From assembly GCA_963082975.1 (NCBI GenBank), contig OY720344.1:5567580-5631579 (forward strand): 64,000 bases of DNA, read 5' to 3'. Under the pieces are notes generated by a model that searched no databases, was not told the DNA's origin, and worked only from the letters and a program-made list of their open reading frames with translations. Of this stretch, positions 1 to 13,200 are shown piece after piece. Numbering within the stretch: the stretch's first letter is position 1; every line of letters begins with the position of its first letter. The translations under genes and the position numbers were made by a program. The stretch comes from Labia minor (lineage: Eukaryota > Arthropoda > Insecta > Dermaptera > Spongiphoridae).

Positions 1-796
1 AGAGAAGTTGATTCTCTTTTGATCATTTGTCGAGCGACTAAGAGCGCCCATATTGAAATTTATTAATTATGTAAAAAAATGTATGAGACGACAAATTTGA
101 TTAATAAATAACATTAACTGTAAGTAATTCTGTTTTTCTTTAAACAATGCTCGAAACCTCACCATTCTTTTATGATAACCCTGTACCCTGTATTAAAATA
201 TCAATCAACTTAATCGTAATTTTTTATTATTGTTTCTACATCAATTCCTATTATCTAATAAACCCAATTAAATATTAATTTGAAATAAAAATAATTTTGA
301 TAAATATTTAGGAAGTTCAATTGAAAGATAAATACCACATGAATAGATTGTTAAGTGATAGGACTGAGCATTTGCAGGAAGGATGTGGCCGTTTGATAGG
401 AAATTTTTTTTTTGCTTTTTATAAATTTTAATCAAATCGTTTTATTCATTTGAGAAAAGAACTTAATTTAAATATAATATTTAAAACTGGAGTCCTCTTA
501 AGGTAGGATCAATTTAACATATATATATAAGAGAATATTAAAAAATCAATAGAATAGTGAAAATAAAAAAAAAAAAAATTTAAATTTAATATTGTAAATT
601 TTGTATTTGAAAATTTAAAATAAATCTTAAAAGTTGGATGTTTTATTTATTAAAATATTCTTAATATAATTACTAGTTAATATTTATTATATATAATGAA
701 AATTAATTTTCACATTTGTTTTCTTTTTAGAATTTATTATTTTGCTCCTATTTTGCTATTTTTTTAATATAAAGAAAACTTTAGAGCAATGCAAAA
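1..796. other. DUOX 5' flank, no gene seen
   Basis: A+T-rich sequence with no supported coding region. A pyrimidine tract ending in AG at 730 (ttctttttag) lies 66 bases before the DUOX start codon. It could be the acceptor of an intron in the 5' UTR, which would put the promoter outside the window. No convincing TATA/initiator pair was found. Confidence 0.4.
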
Positions 797-1278
797 ATGA
801 AGCAATTTATTAATGCACTGTCCATTGTGATTTTAATTTGTTTCTTAAATTTATATGTAATTAATTGTCAAATTCAAGTACCCCCAGTCCCACAACCACC
901 TCCTCAACTGCCAACAACACAACCACCTAATCAAGGTAAAGGTTTATTTTTTTAAACCAATCAAAACATTCGAAATTTTCTCCTTACATAAATTTTTATT
1001 AATAAACTATTAAAAAAATAATTTTGATAATAAAAAGTTTATTTTTTTTATAAAATATATTTTATTCTAAATAGAGTTTGATAAAAAACCGAAATTTAAT
1101 GAAAATTGTAAAGAATGTACAACAAAGTTACGTCAACATCTTGGTCAATGGCTTCTATCGGGTAGTTGGTGCCTTGAAGAGGGTAAACCTCTTCCAGAAA
1201 CGCCCTATAAATCTGTTGAGTATCCAAGTTATGATGGATTTTTTAATAATTTAGCTCAACCGGATTTAGGAGCAGTAG
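797..1278 (+). other. DUOX exons 1-2: signal peptide and N-terminal extension
   Basis: Exon 1 encodes MKQF followed by a hydrophobic stretch (about residues 5-24), then a Pro/Gln-rich linker ([12 protein letters not shown]). Exon 2 encodes a Cys-containing segment ([10 protein letters not shown], then SGSWCLEE) before the conserved YDGFFNNLA motif that opens the peroxidase-like domain at about residue 100. Human DUOX reaches that motif at about residue 30, so the extension is about 70 residues. The upstream border is an ATG rather than a splice site, so further 5' exons would be non-coding. Confidence 0.8.
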
Positions 1279-4200
1279 GTAAGAGTTTAATTCAAATTTT
1301 CTACTTATAAACTATATCTCGGATACATTTTCCAAATGATAAAATATTATATTAGACATTGGATTCATTCCATTTGTATTTAAGCACTACAAATATAATA
1401 CAGTGAACGCTCTATATAAGCAACTCATTTGAGCCAATTTCCTTATTTATTTTACTAACTAAACTGTGTCAGAATAAATATAAATAACTATTCTAATTAA
1501 CAGAAATGAACTTCAATACTGGCAGCACAAAACACAAACATATTCTAATAATAGAATTTTTTACAATTTGAGGTTATGTTGTGAATAGCTGCCAATTCAA
1601 ATATTTACCTTAAAAAAAATAAGTTGCTTATACAGAACAGATGAACTAAAAAAGTTGCTTATAGAGAGATTGCTTATATAGGTTCACTGTACTAGTATAG
1701 GTATATAGTAATCAGGGTAATGAATGTATATATGTATATTTTTTATTTTTAATTTTCAAAATATGAAGTCGCCATGCTTGCCGGCCCCTTTATCCGGTGC
1801 TGGGGATAATAAATAGTAAAGTTCATGAGACTAGGAAAATGTTAGTGAAAAGTTGATGTCTAAAAAAAATAATTGAGAAACAAGGTGAAAAGTTATTAGA
1901 TGAAGAGAGGACAGGAATTATGGGTGGAAGGATGGAGGGAGGAATTTGGTTTTCACTTCCAACAACTTTCGAGTACATAGCACCAAAAAAAAAAATTACT
2001 TATTTTGAGATCTAACGATAAAAAATATATTCTAATGCATTCTTATCTTAATAGGCAACTTTGAGTGAGAATTAATTAAAGTGATTATTTTTCAATATTT
2101 TTTCGAATTACATATTGAAAATTAAAGTTATTGAATTATTTTAGATACACCATTATTACGTCGAGTTCCAGCTGTTTATGAGGATGGTGTTTATCAGCCA
2201 ATGGGGAAGAATCGACCCAATCCATTTCTTTTGAGTGAGACAATATTTAAAGGTTCAAGCAAAAGAACTCACTCAGGCAAAACGACATTGCTTGTATTTT
2301 TCGGCAAGTCCATTCTTTCTATACAATCATGGGCCGTTATTACTTTTATTTCTATTTTTTTTTTTAATTTTCCACTTTAAGTAAACTTTCTTACCAATAC
2401 ATCAAGATTATGCAAAAGAAGATAATCATATTTTGGATTTAAAAAATAAATAACTTTATAAAGAATTTTTACCGACCGACGATAGTAAGGGAGGTATTGT
2501 TTTCACACCAAATTTCACATGTGGAGATTTTTACATATCTCCACGAATCATGCATTTTCTTAACCGAAAAAAAGTATTTTTAACATGATGTCTGTCCGTC
2601 TGTCCATTGTGTATAGCTTGAACGGCTCAGCGGATTTGATGAAATTTGGTATATTTACTGAATGCATCAGTATGATGAATTGATCAACTTTTGATGTATA
2701 TCCAGAAACTGGAAGTGGTAGTCTTAGCGATCGACGATAGGAAGGGAAGGATTATTTTCACACCAAATTTCACATGAGGACATATCTCCATGAATCATGC
2801 ACTTTGTATTGATTTTATCCTCGGGAAAAATCACCTTCATTAGTTTTTTCTTAATTTTAAATTATATGTCGTCACCCACACCTTCGTGACGTCACAACCA
2901 GCTCCTACTTGTATATTATAAATAAAATAAAATTAAAAATATCTATGTTATATTTATATCTGTTTTTATTGCTTTAATAGATATATTAAAATTATTTGAA
3001 ATTGTTTCTGTAGCTGGAAATTAATTTACTTCAAACCGTCGGTCGGTTCTGCGCCTGGCCACAGGTCAACTTATTATTTTTAATCTTATCCTATTTGTTC
3101 TTTATTATAATTTTTATTTACCATATTTCTCTTTAAAAAATTATTTGAAATATTAATCGTTTGAATTGATTAAAAAAAGAAGAGTGTAAAGAGGGGGGTG
3201 GTGATTATTCTTTTAAAGAAACAATGTGTTAATTTCTTTTATATGTATATTCTAGGTCAACAGGTGGTTGAAGAAATTTTAGATGCTCAACGTCCCGCAT
3301 GTCCACCGGAATATTTTAATATTGATATTCCAGGAAATCATACTTATTCTAATGAATCGATTCATACCAAAATGCCCTTTCTAAGAACACGTTATGATGT
3401 ACGAACTGGACAAAATCCAGGCAATCCACGTCAACAGGTAAACCTCCCATTTATTTATTTCTTAGGAATGGATTTTTAAATTTACTACTAATTTGTAATG
3501 TTTAGTTGAATGAGATAACGCCTTGGATTGATGGTGGTTTAGTTTACGGCACCACTCGTGTCTGGTCCGATTATCTTAGGCGTTTCTCCAATGGGAGTTT
3601 GGCACCGGACGGAAAATTGGCATGGAGTCATGGCGGACTATTCCCTGCTTATAATGAAGACCGTTTGCCAATGGCAAATCCACCCCCGCCCTTTTACCAT
3701 AAAATATTTGTGAAAAATCACGAAACGTTACCAGTGAATCGATTTTTTAGTATGTATTGAATAAATGCTTGTTGATTTTTTTAATTGAAATTGGAATCGA
3801 TTGTGAATCTAATTTCAATTCTTAAGAAATATTGAATTCTTTTTAAGTAATTGCTTTTTGTTTTCTTTAATTGATTAGAATTAGGCAATCCACGTGGGAA
3901 TGAGAATCCATTTCTCTTAACATTTGGCGTGTTTTGGTTTCGATGGCATAATTATCTTGCTGAAGAAATGAGACAACAACATCCGAAATGGAAAAGTGAA
4001 CAAATTTATGAGGAGGCAAGAAAATGGACCATTGCAACCCAACAACATATTATTGTTAATAATTGGTTGCCACATTGGATTGGATCGAAACTCGATAAAT
4101 ATACGGGTGAATTAGAAATTCAAAAAAGCTGGAGTGTCTCCACTCGACTATCTCGCAAATTTGATTTGGATTAAATAACATAATATATTAAATTTAAATT

Positions 4201-7200
4201 AAATTTAATTAATTATAAATTAGAAATTAAAATTAATAAATAATATTTATTAAATCAGCGCATGTTTGGCTCTTTGTTGATGGAACCATGTCACGTGTTG
4301 GCGCGTGATTTGCAGTGTTAAAAAATTAATTCCGGTACTTTCATCAATTCAATCAAGCTGAAATTCTATATATAGCAGTTTTATACAATTTTTAATCATG
4401 TGAAAAACTATCAAACATATATCTTTATTTTTACGGTCACTTTAGAGGAAAAAAATCAAAACGTTGTAGATAATGACCCTCTTCCGGTTGAGCTACATTT
4501 CTCAAAAGTTGATAGAAAACTACGAATTTTGAATAATTCCCGTATATCAAATTTCATTATTCTAGCTCAAATCGTTTTTGCGTAATCTTGTGTACATACA
4601 TATTTTATAAATTCATTTTGTTTTTTGATTTAGGTTACGATCCAAGTATTAATCCACAAATTGATCAACTCTTTCAAACGGCCGCTTTCCGTTTTGGGCA
4701 TACACTTGTGCCACCAGGTAAACTTCATTCTCGATTCATTTCAAGTTTCAAGATAACCCTTCTTCTATTAATTTCGATTCTGTAATTCTTATGAAATTTT
4801 TATTTTTTAAAGAAATAAAAATAGAATTTTTATTGAATCTTCATTAAATGAGTTTAGGTTTTCTTAGAAAAAAATCCTTAATTATGATCATAATTTTGTT
4901 AATAATTTATGTCGATTGTTTTTCAGGTGTTTTTATAAGAAAACCAGATAATCCTAGTGAATTTAATTTCATTAGAACATGTAACAGTTTTTGGAGGCCA
5001 CAGGTGAGTTTTTATTGCTTGAGAAAAATACCAGATGGACTTACCTTTATTGGAATTAAAATTGAATTAATTTACAAGGTTATAACTTTAAATTGTGTCT
5101 TATTTTAGGATTTTATAGGATTTTCTAATGGAACATTACAAAATATTGATGATCTTATTGTAGGATTGTCATTACAATTATGTGAAAGAGAAGATCGTGT
5201 TATCATTGAAGATTTAAGAGGTTAATTATTTAATTAACTTAATTAGGAAATAAAATGTAGAAATATAGTGTAGAAAAATTAATTGAAGCAGGAAAAGAGG
5301 TCGGACTAGAAATTAATAATGCTAAGACAAAGTATTTAGTAACAGAGAGGAATAGTATTAATGTTAAAATTTATAAAACAATTATTTTACCAGTTGTATT
5401 ATAGGGATGTGAGGCATGGTCTATGACCTTAGGGGACGAGAGTAGATTTAGAGTATTTCTTAATAGGATTCTGAGAAGCATTTATGGGCCAAAGAAAGAT
5501 AAGGTCGCCGGGGAATGGCGAAGATAGCATAACGAGGAATTGCATGATCTCTATGCATCTCCAGATATAGTTAGAATTATAAAATTGAGTGTCACAGAGA
5601 TAGATAGGAAATAAAATAAAAAATATATTATATATATATGAATATATAATTATATCTCATATAATAATCAATATCTCATTTGAAAATTATAATGATTTTT
5701 CAGAACGGGTGTTTGGTCCATTAGAATTTTCTCGAAGGGATTTAATGGCATTAAATATTCAACGCGGCCGAGATCATGGCAACCCCGATTATCTTACAGC
5801 GAGAAAAGCATTCGGATTACATACGCAAAAAGAAAAAGTATCTAAAATTGATTTTCTAAAATGGTAATTGTTTACAAAACGGGAAGCTTCAGGAATTTGA
5901 ATGAAACTTTGCTAAAGGATTCCTTTTTTAATTCTAAAGAAACTTTCCTTATGCATTATTTCTCGGTTTCTTCTACTTTAATAAAAATTATTAAAATTTG
6001 ACCGATAAACTAGTTATGGTAGTATATTTACAATATGTAAGTTTGATGAATTTTGATAAAACTTTACCAGTAGATTCCTTTTTTGAATCCAAACAAACTT
6101 TCTCAAGAAGTATGTGGCGGTCCCTTTTAGTTTACAAGATAAAAATTATTAAAATTTGACAGATAAACTAATTAGTTATGAATGGGCTGCCATTTAATAA
6201 TGTTTTATTGACTAATTCACTAATTCTTCACTTATTTACTAATTTTCGGTTTTTTCAGTTTGATCTGGATATAGGAAAATTATTTAATTAATTGATTTTT
6301 TAATTTTCATATATCCAAACCGAGTTAAAAAAAACAACAGAAAATTAGTGGAGTCCTCTGCTGGTCAAATGAATAAAACATGGTTACTAAATAGAATGTA
6401 AATGGATTTATATGCAATTTTTAAGAGACTGAGAAATATTGCATAAGGAAAGATTCTTTGGAATTAACAAAGGAATCCACTAGCAAATTTTTATCTAACT
6501 CTCTGAAGCTTCCCGTTTTGTAAACAATTACCTATAAAATATTACGATAACTTACGAATCTTTTTTCTTTGATTTTTTTCTTATTTTGTTTTATATTTTA
6601 TTTTTCAGTTACCATTTTGGTCTCAACTGATGAAAATGTATAATAATAAAGAAAAAGATGTAGACGTATGGGTGGGGGGGATGTTCGAAACAGATGATCA
6701 ACGTCCAAGTCCTGGAGAGCTTTTTCAAGCGATAATTAAAGATCAATTTCGAAGAATTCGTGATGGAGATCGGTTTTGGTATAAAAACTCCGGCAATGGG
6801 TGAATATGCCAATTGATTGAACCTTCCTACTGTTTTATCTTGGAATATGGAATACATTTTATATGATTAGAATTCTAAATTATTTTTAGATTATTTAGTG
6901 AAAAAGAAATCAAACGAATTGAAGAGTTAACGATTTATGATATTTTAATGGCAATTACCCAACTTGAACCCAAAGATATTCAAACGAACCCATTTTTAGC
7001 ACCAACCGAGGGTAAATCGATTTTTTAAAACATATATAATTTAGTCATATATATTTTAGTGTTATATTTATTTTATTATTTTAGCCAATGAAGTAAATGT
7101 CAATTTACCAATGAGCGAATGCCGATTCTATTTAAATCTTTCATTATATCCACCATACAGCCATGCAAATTGTTATAATTTACAAGTGGATCGATCCAAT

Positions 7201-10200
7201 CTGGAAGAATGTTCGAAATTAGAAACTTATGATTATTTCTCTGGCAGTGAAATTCCATTTGTTATCACCTTTCTTGCAATAAGCATTACAATTTTAGGTA
7301 AGATATTCATTTCATACAATTCTGACTGACCGAGAATATATATTGAATATATTTTAAATAAAATGCAAAACCGTCCCCTAAAATCAAATTTCAAATCGAT
7401 GCTGTATTTAATGAATTTTTTTTTATTTTCTAGCTTTTAGCGGTTGGGTAACACTAATAAGTTTAAAGTTGCCAACTAGTGAACAGCCACAGGAAGTTCA
7501 ACAAGCAAAAGAATTACAAACTATTGATGCGAATAATTCACAATATTTTGGTAATTCTAAATATTATTTCTATTGAGATTTTACGATTTTTTCAACTAAT
7601 ATAGAATTTGAGTAATGAAGAAATAACCTAGCAATGAAATCAATTTTTTTCTGAAAACACCTTCTCCTTAAAATACAACATTTTCTTTCTTTGTTTATAT
7701 TGTTAAATTATACATAGTTTGAAGGCGCCACAGGGTGGGAAGTAGCTTAACTACCTCCCATTCTCGTGGCCCCTGGTTCAAGTCTCGGACTTGGCAAGAG
7801 AATTTCTCTATGGGACGGAGTCAATCCAGCCTCCGGGATTAAAATTAGGAGGCTACTTGATAAAACGTAGCGCCTCCGATCAAAAAAAATCAAGGTAAAG
7901 GTTGAGAGGACCCGTTCTACTGATCATAGGACACCTCATTGATATAACAGACTTGATAGGCCTTGTCCTTGCGTAGGACGTACAAAAGTCAGAGGTTCTT
8001 TTTTTTATTATTATACATAGTCTACTAGGTTGTTCAATAAGTTCGCGGAGCGCCATCTATTCGTCAGTAATAGACTTCAAAGATTTAAAAAGGCTTCAGG
8101 CACAGTGAACAATATTTTGAGTGTTAATTTGGATTTCAATGTGAAAAATGGGTTCCGCATTCTCTAACGATGGAGCAAAAAAAAAATTCGAGTTGTCAGC
8201 CACATTTGGAGCGTATTAAGAAGAATAAAGGCGATTTTAACCGTCGATTTATCACAATGGATGAGACTTGAGTTTACCAACATGATCCTGAATCAAAACA
8301 GGAGACTAAGGAATGGTGTGAACCCGGTTCTTCGGCGCCGAAGCGAGCTTGTTCAAAAATCAGGCAAGAAGGTGTTAGCATCCGTTTTTGGGATGCAAAA
8401 GGAATTTTGTTTTTAGATTATCTCCAAACTGGGAAAACAATCAATTCGGATTATTATTGTAACCTTTTGAATCAATTAGACGAAAAAATTTGTGAAAGAA
8501 GACCCGGATTACAGAAGAAGCAAATCATTTTCCACCAAGATAACGCACCTGCCCACACAGCTCAAAAAACCATTGCTAAAATAACTGAATTGAAGTACGA
8601 GTTGTTGCAACATCCAGCATATTTGCCAGATTTAACTCCCTCCGACTTCTGACTCTTCCCATTCCTCAAATAATATCTCCGTGGAAAACGAATTTCTTCA
8701 ATCGAAGAGGTAATAGCTGTCATGAAGAGATATTTTGATGAGCTGCCTGAAAACCACTACAGACAAGGGATCCATAAATTAGAAGAGATTTGGAATAAAT
8801 TTATTTAAGTTGAGGGAAACTACGCTGAAAAATAGTAATTTTTACAAATAAAAATTAGTTTCTTCATTTTCGTTCCGCGAACTTATCGAATTCTTATAAT
8901 ATATCAACATATATCAACATATATAATTTATAATCATATTAATATTTCTGTTGAACAGTACATGAACGAATTGGCAAGAATTCCTATCGTAGTGTAATCG
9001 TCTCATTGGATATTCCGAAACGGCAGATTAAAGAGTGTAGCATGTCTGGTGAATTGATTAGGCAACTTGATATGACAAATACTCAAAACCCAATCAAAGT
9101 GTTTATTATTAGTGATGGGCAACATTTATTATTTCGGATGTGCAATGAATATGATTTGGTGAGTAAATTTACATGGTCCATTTATTTATATAATAATAAA
9201 GAAACTATTATAGGAATAATTATCATTTATTTCCTAATCCCCGATATGATAAAATACATTTCCACAGTTAAAACGATTATTTTTTTTACAGATAATCCGA
9301 TTTCAGACAGCTTATGTACGTTCATTATTTTTGAAAAAATTTGAAGAGTTTGTTTTTAAAATACAAGCAAATCGTGATCGAATTAATATTTCATTATCTG
9401 CAGCACTTCGGCAAGCAATTACAAAAAAAGATCGACAACGTCTTTTAGAAAAATTCTTTCGGATTGTTTTTGCTCAGGTAAACCGTTTGTTAGGAAGGAG
9501 TTTGTTTTCAGGGCCCCTTACTAAGCCACTTACTATGCTACTAAAATTAATATTGTAATTTAATCTAAAGCCTTGTTACTTCTTTATTTATGCATTCATA
9601 TTAAAAGATAATTTTTTATAAATCTATTATAATAATAATGATTTATTTACTTTTACAGACTTTCAATCTTTCTCATTCTGATGAAATATTCAAATTAGAT
9701 TCACAAACAGCCAGAGATATTATTTATACTGAGTTAACAAAAACAGAATTTGCTGATGCTCTAAGTATGCTGCCCGATTCTGAATTTGTTACTAAAGTAA
9801 ATATAATTAATATAAATATTATTATTTTTCTTATCTAAATTTATTCACAAATAAACATAATAAATTTATCACATTAAATCATTTCATTTTTACATTTTCA
9901 GATGTTTAATTTTGTCGATAAAGATAAAAATGGATTTATATCATTTCGTGAATTTATGGATTTTCTTATAATTTTTGCAAAAGGTATTATTAAATTATTA
10001 GGTGTATATTAATATATTGGATACCTAAGATCTCTCTGTGACTCTACGGAACTTTCGAGTTCTTGGCCGCAGCAACCACACCCCTCCAAGTATTCCTATT
10101 CTTAGCCACAACCCTCCAGGCCCTATCCTCTCCCATCTCTCTCACATATTTTCCCACATTATCCACCCACTGTGTCCTTGGTCTTCCAAGAGGAGGTTTC

Positions 10201-13200
10201 CCATTCAGTCACCCCCCAATATATTTTTTGCCATTCTATCTTCTCCCATTCTAGCCACGCGCTCTGCCCAGCGCAGCCTTCTTGATTTTATAATTCTAAC
10301 TAACTTTGTCTGAAGATGCATAGAGTTCATGCAATTCCTCGTTATGCAATCTTCGCCATTCCCCGGCGACCTTATCTTTCTTTGGCCCATAAATGCTTCT
10401 CAGAATCCTATTATCAAATACTAAATCTACTCTCGTCCCCTAAGGTCATAGACCATGCCTCACATCCCTATAATACAACGGGTAAAATAATTGTTTTATA
10501 TATTTTAACATTTATCCCTTTGATAATAATTTTGATGCGATAAGCCCCTTTATTGCATGATAACAGGCGTTTCCCGATTGTAACCTCGCTTTGAACTCAT
10601 CTCGAATATTATTATCCTTCATTATTATAGAACCTAAGTATTTAAATTTTTCTACATTTTTAAATTTTTGAATGCCTCTGGATTATATAAACTACGTAGA
10701 TTCCATGTTGCTAATTTTAATTCCTTCATTTTACTAGATACCTAAGATAGAATTAATTATATCTACATGATTTAGAGATCAAATTAAATATATATAGAAA
10801 TTCTAAATACCTAAACATGTATTAAATGGATTTGCAGGATCGACAGAAGCCAAAGCAAAAATGATGTTTGATATGTATGACATCAACGGCACTCAACAAC
10901 TGACAAAAGAGGATTTTAAAAATATGATAAAGTATATCATCAACTTATATATATATATATATATATATATTATATTTTTAAATAATTACTCATATTCTTT
11001 TTTTTGTAGATCATTAATTGAAATTGTCAATGTTGATGTCAATCCCGATCATCTTAATAAAGTAGTGGACTTATTATTACAAAAAGCGAAATTAACACAA
11101 AAGGCAAGAAGAATTACTTAATTTTTTTTTTTATTCATTGAAATTTAGAAAATAATATTTTCTTTTGTAATTATTTACAAAAAGGAAATCTCCAGGGATT
11201 TGGAAGAAACTTCCTGTGGATTCCTTGTTTAATTCTAAAGAAACTTCTCTTATAAAATTTTTCCCGGTCTCTTCTAGTTTACGAGATAAACATTAGTAAA
11301 ATTTGCATATAATTAGCCCATTAACATTCAGTTTGACATCCATATTAATAATTTTTTATGCATTTTTTTCTCCAAAATTATACACTTATTCATTTATTTT
11401 CGATTTTTTTCAGTTTGGTTTAAATATAGAAAAATTATTTAATTAATTTATTTTTTAATTTTCATATTTGCAAAGCGAACTGAAAAAAAAAACCCAGAAA
11501 ATTAGTGAAGCCCTCTGTTGGTCAAATGAATAAAAGATAGTAGCTAAATAGAATGTAAATGGATTCATATGAAAATTTTAATAATTTTTTATCTTGTAAA
11601 CTAGAAGAGTCAGTGAAAAAATTTTGTAAGAAAAGTTTCTTTTGAATTAAACAATGAATCCATAGGTAAAGCTTCATCCAAAAATCTCTGGAAATTCCTG
11701 TTTTGTAAATAATTATCTTTTCTTTAGAATCCTCCAATTTAATATTGATTAAAAAATTGTTTCTAAACTGAATATTTAAGTCATTTGCTGATATATAAAT
11801 TGTAAAAAATCTGGAGTGTCTCCACTCGACTATCTCGTAATTTGAATTGGAATAAATAACATAATATATTATATTTAAATTAAATTTAATTAATTATAAG
11901 TTATAAATTAAAATTAATAAATAATATTTATTAAACCAGCGCACGTTTGGCTCTTTGTTGATGACACCACGTCACGTGTTGGCGCATGAGATTTGCAGTG
12001 TTAAAAAATTAATTCTGGTACTTTCAGCGATTCAATCAAGCTGAAATTCTATATATAGCAGTTTTATACAATTTTTCATCATGTAAAAAACTATCAAACC
12101 TATATCTTTATTTTTACGGTCACTTTAGAAGAAAAAAAATCAAAACGTTGTAGGAAATGACCCTCTTCCGGTTGAGCTACATTTCTCAAAAGTTGATAGA
12201 AAACTATGAATTTTGAATAATGCCCATGTAAAATTTCTCTGGCGAGATAGTAAAAATTATAGTATTAAATTATGTACGTCTGAATACATTTTTATATTAA
12301 TTGATTAATATTCTTTTTAAAAAGAAATTAAAAAAATATAGTAATAATAATTAACTGACTATGTAGATAGACACAGAGAATAAGTAGTTCTTCTTAACAA
12401 ATGATCTACTATATTTATTAATTATGTGTTTTCTTCAATTCAAAATAAATAAATACTGGTATACTTTTATTTTTAGGACGCTTTACGTTATCAGGATTTT
12501 CAGCAAGTACTCCTAGAAGGCACTAATCAGGTGTCTAATTTGAAATTGAATTTTACTTTTGGCGAAGTTGGCGTTGCCAGTTCTAGCACTGGGCGATCGC
12601 CAAGCACTTTTAGCCTTTACAGGTATTTCCTATTTTAAAATCATATAAAATAATTTTTTATTTAAGAATATACGCGTATGAAATAAGTTTTAATATAATG
12701 TTTATTATTAATTAATTTTATTAATTTAATTTATTTTTTTTATTTTTTTTTAAATTTTTTTTTATTAATTTTATATTGAAGTGATGCGCTTAATGATATA
12801 ACACCCTCTGATGCGGATCGAATGATAGATGAAGATCAAGAGAAGGCAATGGCGCATCGTGATCCAGGCGATGGATTAATTTTTAATATAGCGAGAGAAA
12901 AATCCAAAACACGACGACATTTAGGAAATTATGCCTTGGAAATATTCTGGTTAACTTTATATACTTTGATTTTATTTGCTATTTTTGCTGAACGAGCTTA
13001 TCGTAAGTATATATGCAAACCAGTCTTGTTTTAGTGTCAGTGCTAGTGCTGAGTATTATTCAAAACTTAGAACGTAGTAAGTCAATGATTACCCACTTAT
13101 TCAAATCAAAATCCCAACATACACTCCTGATCACACAGTCTAAGACCCAAAATCCCGAAAATCCCCTCCTAAAAGACTCTCTTGAAAATGGCACCAAAAT

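Larger units (their letters stand above)
1075..7011 (+). other. DUOX peroxidase-like ectodomain (exons 2-12)
   Basis: Animal heme-peroxidase fold facing the extracellular side. Landmarks are [53 protein letters not shown] (proximal-type His near residue 333), [29 protein letters not shown] and RDGDRFWY. The distal Gln is followed by VVEE where active peroxidases have an Asp-His pair, so the classical distal His is absent, as in vertebrate DUOX. Peroxidase activity should therefore not be assumed. A transmembrane helix follows in exons 13-14 ([17 protein letters not shown]). Confidence 0.9.

Noticed and set aside
5838-5863. Exon 10 ending at 5863 with donor GTAATT
   Set aside because: Two bases out of phase with exon 11; gives a stop within eight codons. 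Kept as a finding rather than as the gene model.
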